Shown here: piece by piece, positions 24,363 through 33,924 of the stretch
How positions within the stretch are numbered: position 1 is the stretch's first letter
How the letters are laid out: each line of letters opens with the position of its first letter
Source: Phycisphaeraceae bacterium
GTDB taxonomy: Bacteria; Planctomycetota; Phycisphaerae; Phycisphaerales; SM1A02
Direction: 5' to 3'
DNA: 64,000 nt
Assembly (NCBI GenBank): GCA_004213555.1
Contig: SHAP01000004.1
Coordinates: forward strand, 124,001-188,000
Notes under the pieces: model-generated
Databases searched by the model: none
The model's input: the letters and a program-made list of their open reading frames with translations, nothing else
Told to the model about the DNA's origin: nothing
Program-made: the position numbers and the translations under genes

Positions 24363-25588
24363 GGTTGGACCACTTTGATCAAGGTTTCAGCGATGGTTCG
24401 GACGGCCAATGCTGATCCGGATTCGGTCAACGCCGCCTCGGCCACAATATTGACACCAAGGTGAGACCACACCGGAAGGGCACTGGATGCGGCCGTACGA
24501 ATGTCTGCCAAAGGAATCGCTTGTATTCGAGCCTGATGACGAACGGCCCACGATCTTCGTTCGGCGTTTGGTGACTCATTCTCGTGCTGCGGTTCTGTGA
24601 GCAGCACAAGGTGCACCTGCTTTTGGGCAAGAACTTGGCGAAGCTTCGCAATCTCATTGAGGTTGCCCCGAGGTGACAAGAGGATCACGTCGCCCGCAAT
24701 GGGCTCTCGGTCCACAATCGTTATCTCCGGGAGCGCTGCCAATGCCTCCATCGCCGGTTGAAGCAAAGCATCTGCTTTGACATGAACAGACACTGGACGA
24801 GCTGAAAATCTTGATTGCAGCATCGCGCGTGCCCCTTTTGCAGAATCAGCAGGAACCAGTCGCTGGGTGAACATCCAATCGACCAGTTGGCCGTCCGCGT
24901 GCGCATTTCGCCAGGAGTTGTGCCTGACTGCTGGCAATCGTGATTCTTTTGGATCGCCTCCCAGCTGGCGAATCGCCTGCAGAATGTGATCCGACAAAGC
25001 GACAGAAACAATTTCGTCAGCCGCTCCATGCCAATTCCAAATGGGGCGTCCCACATAACGAGGAGCATGGATCTGGTTGGCGCCCCCGCAAATAGGTCCT
25101 GCCGCTGCAAACCATTCGGGCCGCCGGCTCAAGAGATCCCAAGTGCCGAAGCCACCCATGGAAAGACCGCAAAGGTAAATCCGAGAAGCATCCACATTCT
25201 CGGTGGCCAAAATGTCCAGAATGCCCTGCTCGACGGCAGCCATTGGAGGCTCTGGAAAATCGCCAAACGGCGCCGCCGAAATCTGGGTGCGACTGATGAC
25301 ACTCCAAGTTTCATTGGGAGGACATTGGGGCACAAACACGTAACACGGAAAATCCCTTCTGCGTTTGGGCGTGTCCATCAGCTTTGGCAAGTATTTCAAG
25401 GCACTGGTGCTGTCAATCCCCCGCTCACCCATCCCATGCAAAACCACGAGGAGTGGCTTTGGGGTGGAGGTGTCGAGAGGGCGCAGCAGCCTCGAGGCAA
25501 TTGGTCGACCACCCGGTGAAGCTGATATTGGAATTGCATCCCAATTTGAGAAATCGGGGATGCACATCAAAACAAAAGCAAGCAGCAT
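24359..25588 (-). CDS. Exported alpha/beta-hydrolase (esterase) with extra C-terminal domain
   Basis: A 409-residue secreted esterase-like protein. The N-terminus (MLLAFVLMCIPDF) is a short signal. The hydrolase part has LLVVLHGMGERG (oxyanion), the nucleophile Ser in YLCGLSMGGFGTWDL, Asp in NWHGAADEIV and His in AVRHNSWRNA, as in the feruloyl-esterase/PHB depolymerase-like group that acts on polysaccharide esters. Residues from about 275 on form a second alpha/beta region (PEITIVDREPIAGDVILLSPRGN, LTESGSALAVRTIAETL) that resembles a decayed SGNH hydrolase. It sits in an operon with a sialate O-acetylesterase-like gene, which suggests deacylation of glycans. Confidence 0.72.
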   Translation of the reverse strand: MLLAFVLMCIPDFSNWDAIPISASPGGRPIASRLLRPLDTSTPKPLLVVLHGMGERGIDSTSALKYLPKLMDTPKRRRDFPCYVFVPQCPPNETWSVISRTQISAAPFGDFPEPPMAAVEQGILDILATENVDASRIYLCGLSMGGFGTWDLLSRRPEWFAAAGPICGGANQIHAPRYVGRPIWNWHGAADEIVSVALSDHILQAIRQLGGDPKESRLPAVRHNSWRNAHADGQLVDWMFTQRLVPADSAKGARAMLQSRFSARPVSVHVKADALLQPAMEALAALPEITIVDREPIAGDVILLSPRGNLNEIAKLRQVLAQKQVHLVLLTEPQHENESPNAERRSWAVRHQARIQAIPLADIRTAASSALPVWSHLGVNIVAEAALTESGSALAVRTIAETLIKVVQP

Positions 25589-25597
25589 GACTCCATG

Positions 25598-26578
25598 CTA
25601 ACCGTTGGACTCACGCGCTCCCATTGATTTCAGTGTCCGATGGACCCACCGGATTCTTGACTCTTCGCGTGCCAAAAGATCAGGAACCATTGAAGAATCC
25701 ACTCGGGCCGTTGGCCAGAAGCTGACATGGGAAAATCTCTTCAATTTCGGGTCAAGACACCACGCCCCTGTACTGATGGTCTTGACAGATTGCTTGCATT
25801 CGATCCGGTTCAGTTCATTGAGAATTCGAGCCGCAATGACGGTGTTTTCGTGGTGAATGGGCACCGTGGTGACGACCAAAATGCCAGGGCCGCCCAACGG
25901 GTGGGTGGCATGAACCGCCAAACGAAGGGTGGCCACGTCTGGCGTGGCCACCAAACCACCAAGTTGCGTCTTTCCCGGTGACGAAAGATCAGGGAACGGG
26001 AACTCGGCGTAAAGACCATGATCTGACAAAGAGTGCGCGAGGGACTGCAGCCCTTCTGACCATGTGCGAAGACTTTTCGAACTGGGCTCCCATAACGCTG
26101 TGGCCAACAACGTTGCCAGCTCGGGCAAGGTGCCTGTTGGGTCGTAAGGGGTGGACGACAAGCCACCCGCATCTTGTGCCACGGCCGCCCCTTCTGTGGC
26201 GGCCTCACGAGCCATCAAGGTCCCGGCGGTCGCGGCCAAGGGAACAGACCACACCAGATCACGATGAGATGGCACCGGGATCGATGCTCGAAGGACAATG
26301 GTTTGACGCTGATTGAGGTACACCCAGCGGGTCAACACCGTTGACATGTTGCGGAGCATGCAGGCTCGAAGGGCTTGGTCCTGCTGAACCGCCTCGCGAG
26401 CAATCGCACACTCCAAAGACAATTTCCCGGGACACCCTCCTTTGGCTTCGGACATGTTGATGCGAAGCCGAGCTGAGCCGACTGGAAGCAACATTTCACC
26501 GCGAGGCGGAGGCCCTTGGACACCAAGAGCCCGCGCCAGCCGGTGGAAGCCTTCAGTCACGGGGGGAAGCAAACTCAC
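25598..26578 (-). CDS. Hypothetical protein, possibly two YbjN-like domains
   Basis: A 326-residue protein that I do not recognise with certainty. No signal peptide or membrane helix is seen. Each half contains a beta-strand, a helix with Asn/Arg residues and a paired strand (GKLSLECAIAREA...ALRACMLRNMSTVL and GILVVTTVPIHHE...AARILNELNRIE). This recalls the YbjN/type III chaperone-like alpha/beta sandwich in tandem. The second half ends with TGAWCLDPKLKRFSHVSFWPT. It starts with GTG at 26578, after the sialate esterase gene and 10 nt before the esterase gene, so it is part of a four-gene operon (27957 to 23571). Confidence 0.5.
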   Translation of the reverse strand: MSLLPPVTEGFHRLARALGVQGPPPRGEMLLPVGSARLRINMSEAKGGCPGKLSLECAIAREAVQQDQALRACMLRNMSTVLTRWVYLNQRQTIVLRASIPVPSHRDLVWSVPLAATAGTLMAREAATEGAAVAQDAGGLSSTPYDPTGTLPELATLLATALWEPSSKSLRTWSEGLQSLAHSLSDHGLYAEFPFPDLSSPGKTQLGGLVATPDVATLRLAVHATHPLGGPGILVVTTVPIHHENTVIAARILNELNRIECKQSVKTISTGAWCLDPKLKRFSHVSFWPTARVDSSMVPDLLAREESRIRWVHRTLKSMGARESNG

Positions 26579-26619
26579 AACCCAATGATCGTCAAATTTC
26601 TTCGGCCACGTGGATCAAT

Positions 26620-27957
26620 TCACCATTCAAATTTGGTCCACCGGAATGGTGCCATCGGCAAACCATCGGCATTCACGACGTTGGCCCCGGCGGGCACATC
26701 AGACCAGGCGTAGCGAACCGCAACAATCCCATTGCCCGCAATGGTGATCTGATTGCCGACAATGCTGGCTTCGGCCGCTCGCCAAGAACGCTTGTCGTTG
26801 GACACTTCAAACTCACCGGGGGCCGCGCTGTCCCTGGTGGCCAAACCGACCGCGTGGTCCAATTCCACCACACAGGAAGTCTCAGTGAAGGTGACCGACC
26901 TGACCTTGGGACCGCTGGGCAAAATATTTCGGCCATACGTCTCCCCCAATGCCCAGCGACCCAGACGTTGCCCCACGGTTTGCTTGTCAGCGGGATGAAT
27001 ATCCGTGGGATTGCCGACATCAAGAAGGACGACCAGTCCCGCGTTGCCCACGGCTCGAGCCCCGAAGTCTTGGGCTTCACGCAGCTCCGCCCATCGACCA
27101 TTCGACTCGAAGGGTGCCAATTGCACGACTCCGAATGGAAAGTTGCCTTGGCCCCAAGCTTCACGCCACGATCGAATCATCAGAGGCAGCAACTCGCGGT
27201 ACCGCTCAGGCTCGCCTGCGTTCGACTCACCTTGGTACCACACCGCGCCGCGTATTCCGTACGGAATCAACGGATGCACCATGGCATCAAACAACGCGCC
27301 CGGAGCTTGAGGCGCCGCCCGCCGAGACTTCACAAGTTCAGCAAAGGTGGAGTTCTTGGCCAGCGCGATTGGGTCACACCAAGGCTCGATTCTTGTCCCC
27401 CCCCACGTGGTATTGATCAAGCCGACTGGAACACCCAACTCGGCTCGCAACTTGCGGCCAAAATGAGTACCCACCGCAGTCCAATTGCCAACCACTTCCG
27501 GCGAAGACGGTTGCCACGACCCCTCAAATGTAAATTGACCCTCGGTTGCCGTGGATCGATTCACTTTGATGTGCCGCAACCAACGGTCATCGGCGGCCTC
27601 AATTTCGAGTTGGGCATCTTTGGATTGCAGGATGCTCCATTCCATGTTGGACTGACCAGAGCAGATCCAAACTTCCCCCACCAAGACGTCCTTGAAAGTC
27701 AACACCGAACGCCCTTCGATTTTGAGAACGCGTGGCGTCATAGAGGCTGGTTCTGAGGGCAAATCAACCCGCCAGTGGCCATTGATGTCAGCACGATCCT
27801 GCCGTGCCGGCGAACCTTCAAGTCGCACGGTGACCACTTCACCGGGGACTGCTTTTCCCCAGACTGGGATGGCTTGATCCCGTTGCAAGACCATGTGGTC
27901 ATTGAAAAGGGCCGGGAGTTCGATGCCGGTCAATGCCGCAAAAAGGAGTGGAATCAT
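26620..27957 (-). CDS. Sialate O-acetylesterase-like protein (SASA family)
   Basis: A 445-residue exported esterase that removes O-acetyl groups from sialic acid-like or other acetylated sugars. After a short signal peptide come LPALFNDHMVLQRDQAIPVWGKA (typical N-terminal beta domain), the catalytic Ser in WICSGQSNMEWSI, GLINTTWGGTRIEPW, RGAVWYQGESNAG and the Asp/His pair in NPTDIHPADKQTVGQRLG. A small beta domain closes the protein. Length and motif order match planctomycete and Bacteroidetes members. It is the first gene of a minus-strand operon and is divergent from msrBA (50 bp between starts). Confidence 0.92.
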   Translation of the reverse strand: MIPLLFAALTGIELPALFNDHMVLQRDQAIPVWGKAVPGEVVTVRLEGSPARQDRADINGHWRVDLPSEPASMTPRVLKIEGRSVLTFKDVLVGEVWICSGQSNMEWSILQSKDAQLEIEAADDRWLRHIKVNRSTATEGQFTFEGSWQPSSPEVVGNWTAVGTHFGRKLRAELGVPVGLINTTWGGTRIEPWCDPIALAKNSTFAELVKSRRAAPQAPGALFDAMVHPLIPYGIRGAVWYQGESNAGEPERYRELLPLMIRSWREAWGQGNFPFGVVQLAPFESNGRWAELREAQDFGARAVGNAGLVVLLDVGNPTDIHPADKQTVGQRLGRWALGETYGRNILPSGPKVRSVTFTETSCVVELDHAVGLATRDSAAPGEFEVSNDKRSWRAAEASIVGNQITIAGNGIVAVRYAWSDVPAGANVVNADGLPMAPFRWTKFEW

Positions 27958-28007
27958 CTCAGCATTATGCCGAACGATGGGCCAGGGTTCAGGCGTAGAC
28001 TGGTGGC

Positions 28008-29120
28008 ATGAGTTCTTTGCCTGTTCTTGGCGTTTTCACGGCTGGCACCATCCTTTCGCTGGCCCTGTTCAGTTTCAACGAGGAGCGCCCAGTGAGCACC
28101 CCAACCGCCACCATCAATTCCGAAGCTGGAGATTCGAAGTTTTCCAGCGCAGGGTTTGATCTCACCCCTTGGACCAAATCACAAATTGAAGAACGTTGTC
28201 AAGACCTGACCGAAGAGCAAATCCGGATCACGCAGGCCTCGGGAACCGAACGACCTTTCTGCGGAACCCTGCTCGACAACAAAAAAGACGGCATCTACTG
28301 CTGCGTGGTGTGCCGCCTCCCTTTGTTTGAGTCCACCAGCAAGTTCACCAGTGGCACCGGCTGGCCGTCGTTCTATCGTGCACTCGCCGAGGGCCACATC
28401 GTGGAGATTGAGGACAAGTCGCATGGCATGGTGCGGACAGAAATTCGCTGCGGACGCTGCGGGGCCCATCTGGGTCACGTCTTCCCCGACGGCCCCCCAC
28501 CAACTGGCCGACGGTATTGCCTCAACAGCGAAGCACTTGAGTTCTACGAAGAAGGCGATGATCTTCCAGAAGGGGCCAAACCCGATGCCGAGATTGGCTA
28601 CTTCGCCGGGGGATGCTTCTGGGGCGTGGAGCACGGCTTTGCTTTGCTCCCTGGTGTTCTGGACGTGGTCAGCGGATACCAGCAAGGCACGGTAGATCGA
28701 CCTGAATACAAAGTCGTGTGCGCTGGCACCACCGGCCACGCCGAAAGTGTGAAAGTGGTCTTTGACCCGGACATCATCGACTTCGGCACTCTTTGCAAAT
28801 ACTTCATGTATCTGCATGACCCCACACAGCTCAACCGACAGGGACCGGACCGAGGCACCCAATACCGCTCTGGGATTTACACCGTCGGTGAAAAGCAACT
28901 CAACACCGCACGACAGGTGCTCAGTGAAGTGCAAGCCTCAGAGGACTTCTCTGGCCGTCAAATCGTGACGGAACTGGAAGCGGCAAAAACCTTTTGGGCG
29001 GCCGAGGATTACCACCAGGATTACATTGCCAAGACCGGCCGAGCGTGCCACGTGAACATCCCGGGAGCGCTCAAGGCAATTGGTCGCAACCCCACAGATT
29101 TGTCCAGCAAAGGACATTAA
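28008..29120 (+). CDS. msrBA: Fused methionine sulfoxide reductase MsrB-MsrA with N-terminal anchor
   Basis: A 370-residue bifunctional repair enzyme. Residues 1-24 are hydrophobic (signal anchor or signal peptide). The MsrB domain, for R-sulfoxides, spans about 53-183 with zinc ligands Cys99, Cys102, Cys148 and Cys151 and the catalytic Cys171 ([10 protein letters not shown]). The MsrA domain, for S-sulfoxides, spans about 195-355 with the nucleophile Cys203 ([11 protein letters not shown]), SGYQQG and YHQDYIAK. The MsrB-MsrA order is the reverse of the PilB-type MsrA-MsrB order. The N-terminal segment points to an envelope location, where no cytosolic thioredoxin acts directly. Confidence 0.95.
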   Translation: MSSLPVLGVFTAGTILSLALFSFNEERPVSTPTATINSEAGDSKFSSAGFDLTPWTKSQIEERCQDLTEEQIRITQASGTERPFCGTLLDNKKDGIYCCVVCRLPLFESTSKFTSGTGWPSFYRALAEGHIVEIEDKSHGMVRTEIRCGRCGAHLGHVFPDGPPPTGRRYCLNSEALEFYEEGDDLPEGAKPDAEIGYFAGGCFWGVEHGFALLPGVLDVVSGYQQGTVDRPEYKVVCAGTTGHAESVKVVFDPDIIDFGTLCKYFMYLHDPTQLNRQGPDRGTQYRSGIYTVGEKQLNTARQVLSEVQASEDFSGRQIVTELEAAKTFWAAEDYHQDYIAKTGRACHVNIPGALKAIGRNPTDLSSKGH

Positions 29121-29162
29121 GTTGGTACGGCGGGTGCCAAAGAGGATGGTGTGGTGGCAAAT

Positions 29163-29594
29163 CTAAAGCACGGCGCCGAGCAGCATGCTGCATCCGCAAA
29201 AAAGCAACAGCGGCAAATTGAAGATCAATCCCAAAATGGATCCCATCTTCGGCGCATTCGACTGCATCAATCCGATGCACCCCAAGATGGACCCAATCAG
29301 CATGACGGGCACGGACAAACACCCGGCAAGGCCAGCAGCCATGGCCACTACAGGCTCAGACTCCCCGTATTCGCTGAACATTTGCCCAACCTCCTCGTCA
29401 CCTAAGACTTCGTAGTCTGCAAAAGTGATGCCGTTTGCGGCATTTACATCAGAGACCATCTTCATCGCAAAGACCAGCATGATCAAAATCAAAGCGATGT
29501 TCAGAAGGCCAAGGAGCATCGAAGTCAAACCAAAGCCGTTGGTCAATCTTCGTGCGGGTTCGGTGGCATAGACAGGGTTGTCGGATGGTTCCAT
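29163..29594 (-). CDS. Small multi-span membrane protein (DUF4190-like)
   Basis: A 143-residue membrane protein with three hydrophobic stretches: SMLLGLLNIALILIMLVF near 25-42, VAMAAGLAGCLSVPVMLIGSIL near 84-105, and MGSILGLIFNLPLLLFCGC near 118-137. An acidic loop (YEVLGDEEVGQMFSEYGESE) lies between the first and second. The pattern resembles small DUF4190-type proteins of unknown role. The ATG at 29594 is used because the upstream extension overlaps asnB in another frame. It follows asnB by 52 nt on the same strand and converges on msrBA. Confidence 0.55.
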   Translation of the reverse strand: MEPSDNPVYATEPARRLTNGFGLTSMLLGLLNIALILIMLVFAMKMVSDVNAANGITFADYEVLGDEEVGQMFSEYGESEPVVAMAAGLAGCLSVPVMLIGSILGCIGLMQSNAPKMGSILGLIFNLPLLLFCGCSMLLGAVL

Positions 29595-29646
29595 GCCATC
29601 AGTATGCCACTCTTGGTTCCAACCTGACGTGACCGAATCAGGAGAA

Positions 29647-31413
29647 TCAAGACATGGACGTGTGATGAGCACGCCACGCGGCAAAAGCGACACACAACCA
29701 CAGCTGCGGCAACGTCTGGTCCTTGCCGGCCCAGACGTCCTCCAATTGCTGGTTCGGATCACCGAGTTGCCCAAGAGGCTCAAGAGGCAGACTTTGAACC
29801 CAGTCCCGAAGCGGACCCCGCAGCCAGTCACCCAGAGGGGCCGCAAATCCTTGCTTGCGACGATCAAAGTTGATTCCAGGGAGGCGCTTTTTCAAAATCT
29901 GACGCAAGATCGGTTTCCCTGCGCCAGTCACGGGCGGTCTTCGGTGTCTATCGGGCAACGACCAAGCCGCGGCGTGAACCGCTTCAGTCAAAAGCGGCGT
30001 GCGAACTTCCAATCCCGAAGACATGGCCGCGCGATCCATCTTGACCAGCAAATCACCCGGCAACGCCAGGCGTGTATCTCGACGCAACGCCCCCACCAAA
30101 CCACCCACATCTCCGACGGGATCATCCATGACATCCAAACCCTGATGCATGCGAACCAAGGCCGCCCATGCTTCGTGGTCACTGGATGACTGGAGAGCTT
30201 CACCCAACCGGCCGCCGAACAAGCGGCCCAAGAACTTCAGCGGACTCGGCAACGCGGTGCGAAGCTTCAAAACCGAATGGCGGCGGTACCCCCCAAACAA
30301 TTCATCGCCACCATCACCCGACAGCGCCACCGCGCAGCTTCTGTTGACTTCTTTGGTCAATGCGAGCGTGGGCAATGCCGATGCGTCTGCAAATGGTTCG
30401 TCGTATGCAGATCCAAGCCGGCTGGCTGCTTCTTGGATCCGGTCATCGGTCATGTTGATTTTGGTCAGGGGCAAATCGCAGGCGTCTGCCACTCTTTGGG
30501 CGTGAGTGGATTCATCGAAACCTTCAGCATCAGGAAAGGCCGCCACAAAAGCCGGGAGTGCTGCCTCTCGAACTGCAGGTGAGGAAGCGATGATGGACGA
30601 GTCAATCCCGCCGGAGAGAAACAACCCCACCCCCCGTTCCGCTTCAAGTTGTTCGCGAATGCTTGCGTCAAGAATGGCTTCGATCGCATCGACACCAATT
30701 TCCTGGTCCACAGCCAGATCTACCGCCGCGGGTTCACTCCACCACATCTCCTGTTCAACCTGTCCGTTGGCTCGCAATTCCAACCGCTGTCCTGGCAAAA
30801 CCGATCGGGCCTGACCGCAGATGGTCATGGGCGCTGGAACCCAACCAAAGCTGGAAAAAATATCCTTGGCCCGAGGGTCCAACCGAGAATCGGCGCCGGG
30901 GAGCAGCGACCAAGCTCGGACGGTTGATGCAAATCCGAAGCCCTGAGGAGTCGAACCGTACACCAGAGGACGCACGCCAAATCGGTCTCGAGCCAGATGC
31001 AGCGTCTCGGTGTAAGCATCCCAAGCGGCAATGGCGAACTGGCCTTCCAAATGCGGAAGGGCCTCGGCAAACCCCATCTCGCGGATCAGAGACACCAACG
31101 TGGCGGTGTCACCTTGTGATGCCACAGAGTGGCCGGACAGAAACCTTTTTCGCAGCGACCGATGTCCCGCGATGTGCCCATTCAACACAACATGCCACCG
31201 CCCGTCACCACTGACCATGGGCTGCTGGGCCTTGTCCGACAAATCAGTCACCGCCAAGCGTCTTGCCCCCATCGCAACCCCCGCCATGGGATCAATCCAA
31301 ATCCCCTCATCGTCTGGCCCCCGATCGGCAAGGGACAGAAGTGGCCGGTGCATTGCCGCCGCCAGATCTGGACCTTTTTCGGGACGGGTGATGAATCCAA
31401 CAATGCCGCACAT
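29647..31413 (-). CDS. asnB: Asparagine synthase (glutamine-hydrolysing), AsnB family
   Basis: A 588-residue amidotransferase. The N-terminal Ntn glutaminase domain starts with the nucleophile Cys2 (MCGIVGF) and has RGPDDEG and RLAVTDLS. The synthetase domain has the PP-loop FLSGGIDSSIIAS and, further on, ALSGDGGDELFGGYRRH and DRAAMSSGLEVRTPLL. It could be the biosynthetic asparagine synthetase or one of the AsnB paralogues that amidate cell-surface polymers; sequence alone does not decide this. The ATG at 31413 is fixed by the required Cys2. A sodium symporter gene diverges from it 50 bp away. Confidence 0.92.
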   Translation of the reverse strand: MCGIVGFITRPEKGPDLAAAMHRPLLSLADRGPDDEGIWIDPMAGVAMGARRLAVTDLSDKAQQPMVSGDGRWHVVLNGHIAGHRSLRKRFLSGHSVASQGDTATLVSLIREMGFAEALPHLEGQFAIAAWDAYTETLHLARDRFGVRPLVYGSTPQGFGFASTVRAWSLLPGADSRLDPRAKDIFSSFGWVPAPMTICGQARSVLPGQRLELRANGQVEQEMWWSEPAAVDLAVDQEIGVDAIEAILDASIREQLEAERGVGLFLSGGIDSSIIASSPAVREAALPAFVAAFPDAEGFDESTHAQRVADACDLPLTKINMTDDRIQEAASRLGSAYDEPFADASALPTLALTKEVNRSCAVALSGDGGDELFGGYRRHSVLKLRTALPSPLKFLGRLFGGRLGEALQSSSDHEAWAALVRMHQGLDVMDDPVGDVGGLVGALRRDTRLALPGDLLVKMDRAAMSSGLEVRTPLLTEAVHAAAWSLPDRHRRPPVTGAGKPILRQILKKRLPGINFDRRKQGFAAPLGDWLRGPLRDWVQSLPLEPLGQLGDPNQQLEDVWAGKDQTLPQLWLCVAFAAWRAHHTSMS

Positions 31414-31463
31414 GGCGGCAGAGTCTACGGGCGGTTAGGGTCCAACCGTTATCAGGAGCTTGT

Positions 31464-32825
31464 ATGGCGACCAATATCCCAAACGAATCTCAGTCCTCTC
31501 GCGGTCAATGGAGTGGCCGGCTTGGCTTTATTGCCGCGGCCGCGGGCAGTTCGATTGGACTCGGCAATATTTGGAAATTCCCCTACATCACTGGCGAGAA
31601 CGGTGGCGGGGCTTTTGTGCTGGTGTACTTGCTGTGCATCGTTCTTATCGCCGCACCAATTCTGATCGCCGAGATTTTGATCGGTCGAGCCAGCCAAAAA
31701 GGGGCCGTCGGAGCGTTCCCGGCTCTGGCCGGACGTGGCACCGCTTGGAGTTCGGTGGGCATTTTGGGCCTCATCGGAGCCACAGTCCTTCTGTCGTATT
31801 ACGCCGTGATTGGCGGCTGGACCATCCACTACGCCTGGCTTTACATCAGCGGCGGCATGCCCGAAAACTCGGAGGAAATTGCTGGGGTGATCGGGAAGAC
31901 CGCCACCAGCGCGACCACCTCTGGCGGGTGGCATGGCGTGTTCATGCTGTGCTGTATCACCCTGGTCATCGGTGGGGTGCGAAGCGGCATCGAACGTGCG
32001 GCCAAGGTGCTGATGCCCGTCTTGGCGTTGGTCATGGTCTTGATCATTGGCCGCGGCGTCATGCTGGACGGGTTTGGCGAAGCGCTTTCATTTGTGTTTG
32101 CCCCTCGGTTCGACGAACTCACCGCCAGCGGCATGCTTGAAGCGCTGGGACATGCTTTCTTTAGTGTGGGCATTGGCATTGGCACCATGTTGACCTACGG
32201 GTCATACCTGTCGAAAAAAGAAGACGTCGTGGGCACGTCCATTTTTATTGCTGGGGCCGACACCCTGATCGCCATCATGGCCTGTTTGATGGTGTTCCCG
32301 ATCACCTTCAGCTTTGGCCTTGATCCGGCTGGTGGTCCAGGCTTGGTGTTTGCCAACGTGCCCATTGCGCTCGAACAATTGCCGGGAGGCGCCATTTGGG
32401 GCGTGCTGTTCTTCGGCCTGCTGTTCTTCGCGGCCTTGACCAGCGCGATTTCTCTCCTCGAAGTGCCGTGCGCTTTCTTGATTGATGAGCTGGGGTGGCA
32501 ACGGGTCAGTGCCACCATCGCGGCGGGTCTTTTCATCTTGCTTCTGGGACTTCCGGCCGCCATCGGAGAAGACCCAACCGGAACCCCACGCTTTGAAGGG
32601 TGGCTGGATGATGTGGACTACATCGTGTCCAACTGGATCTTGCCGCTGGGCGGCCTCGGCGTGGCTCTTTTTGTCGGGTACCGTCTGCGCCGTGATGTGT
32701 TGGAGGAAGCCTTCCAGAGTGCCCCGTGGCTCTTGGGGCCATTCCGCTTTTTGGTCAAGGTGTTGGCACCTGTGGCCATTGTGGCCATCTTCTTGAACGC
32801 CATCGGCGTGCTGTCGTTCACCTAA
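31464..32825 (+). CDS. Sodium-dependent transporter of the NSS/SNF family
   Basis: A 453-residue secondary transporter that takes up an amino acid or similar solute with Na+. The family signature of TM1, GSSIGLGNIWKFPYITGENGGGAFVLVYL, is near residues 29-58, with the unwound GLGN and the following NGGGAF that form the sodium and substrate site. About eleven or twelve hydrophobic segments follow, among them one around YAWLYI and one at FSVGIGIGTMLTYGSYL. The substrate cannot be read off. It ends 4 bp into the convergent sulfotransferase gene. Confidence 0.92.
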   Translation: MATNIPNESQSSRGQWSGRLGFIAAAAGSSIGLGNIWKFPYITGENGGGAFVLVYLLCIVLIAAPILIAEILIGRASQKGAVGAFPALAGRGTAWSSVGILGLIGATVLLSYYAVIGGWTIHYAWLYISGGMPENSEEIAGVIGKTATSATTSGGWHGVFMLCCITLVIGGVRSGIERAAKVLMPVLALVMVLIIGRGVMLDGFGEALSFVFAPRFDELTASGMLEALGHAFFSVGIGIGTMLTYGSYLSKKEDVVGTSIFIAGADTLIAIMACLMVFPITFSFGLDPAGGPGLVFANVPIALEQLPGGAIWGVLFFGLLFFAALTSAISLLEVPCAFLIDELGWQRVSATIAAGLFILLLGLPAAIGEDPTGTPRFEGWLDDVDYIVSNWILPLGGLGVALFVGYRLRRDVLEEAFQSAPWLLGPFRFLVKVLAPVAIVAIFLNAIGVLSFT

Positions 32826-33787
32826 TCAAAGCGATATCCAAGACGATCCATCAAAGCTTCCATCTTCGGGCGCGCGTCCTGCACCACTTGTGGATCCAGT
32901 TCTGATCGCCACCGGTCGATTCGGGTGGGATCCGCCTCTGCCACGGCGCGATCAATCATGACTTGACCCTGCTCAAACCCACAAAAATCAACCAGTTCGG
33001 TCATGGTCTGCTTGGGAGAAACAATCAAGTCTTCATAACGAAGCTGAAGAACTCGGTCTTGAGGAAAGCGACTTGTCGCATCGAGTGCAGACCGTAAAGT
33101 CTCTGACCACTGCCAACCCAATCGTGCCCCTCTTGACATGCGCATCGCTTCACGCCATCCAGGCGGCTTTGGCCCCCACCATGACAGCTTACGTTTGAAA
33201 AGCTTTGCACCAAGAGTTTCGAAAGCCACTGGAGCGTACTTAGGCCATTGCCATGGAGGCACTTCACGCATGCGCGTGATCAGGCGGCGGCGATTGATGC
33301 CCCGACTCTGTATTTCGTCACTCGAACGCAACACAGAACGTCCGTCCCGAACGACCAAAATAAACTTTGCTTCGGGCAGTACCCGAGCAACATATTCGGC
33401 GCGCAGGCAGTTGCTTGGCGTCTTTTCACAAAATTGCCCCCCGCCTGCGACCTGAATGCGCTCTTGGATGGATGCACGAATGGCATCACAAATGTCACGG
33501 GTAGCGCATTCCACCGGTATGGCATCATCGTCTCGAACAGGGTCGCCACGCATCCACATGGGCCGGGGTTCTGGCCAGTACACCGTACCTGGACATGCAT
33601 CAAACAGCCGCCCCAACCAAGATGTCCCGGAACGATGGGTCGCAAGCAAAATAATGGGAGGCGGACTGAACATTTCTTTTAGGACATTACCGTACCCCAG
33701 ACCCCTAAGGCAGTAACGAAATATGTAAATCCATAAGCGAGTGTGCCAGAATTTCTTTGACTGGACTAAACTCAACGAACTAATCAC
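32822..33787 (-). CDS. Sulfotransferase family protein
   Basis: A 321-residue PAPS-dependent sulfotransferase-like protein. The 5'-phosphosulfate loop is PPIILLATHRSGTSWLGRLFDA (42-63). The 3'-phosphate motif is LVVRDGRSVLRSSDEIQSRG, and VLQLRYEDLIVSP is typical of the C-terminal part. It may sulfate a carbohydrate or lipid. A GTG at 33787 gives the full frame. The in-frame ATG at 33673 begins just before the PAPS loop (MFSPPPIILLATHR) and may be the true start. The leader between them is aromatic and basic (KKFWHTRLWIYIFRYCL). Confidence 0.82.
   Translation of the reverse strand: MISSLSLVQSKKFWHTRLWIYIFRYCLRGLGYGNVLKEMFSPPPIILLATHRSGTSWLGRLFDACPGTVYWPEPRPMWMRGDPVRDDDAIPVECATRDICDAIRASIQERIQVAGGGQFCEKTPSNCLRAEYVARVLPEAKFILVVRDGRSVLRSSDEIQSRGINRRRLITRMREVPPWQWPKYAPVAFETLGAKLFKRKLSWWGPKPPGWREAMRMSRGARLGWQWSETLRSALDATSRFPQDRVLQLRYEDLIVSPKQTMTELVDFCGFEQGQVMIDRAVAEADPTRIDRWRSELDPQVVQDARPKMEALMDRLGYRFD
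33757..33784 (+). promoter_or_regulatory. Candidate sigma-70-type promoter for the KamA-like gene
   Basis: TTGACT (33757-33762) and ACTAAT (33779-33784) are separated by 16 nt in an AT-rich stretch 140 nt before the chosen ATG. Agreement with the -35 box is 5/6 and with the -10 box 4/6. The location between two divergent genes supports a promoter, but only weakly. Confidence 0.3.
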
Positions 33788-33924
33788 AGAAAGGTGCGGC
33801 CATATTCATTCAGGTCAAGTCCGGTCTGTGTTGCGTCCAGGGCGGTCCTGTGAGGCACCTTCAAAGATCCACCTCAGCGGACCGTGTCCTTCACGGCCCC
33901 TCTGTGCAGCAAGCTCCCACGAAC

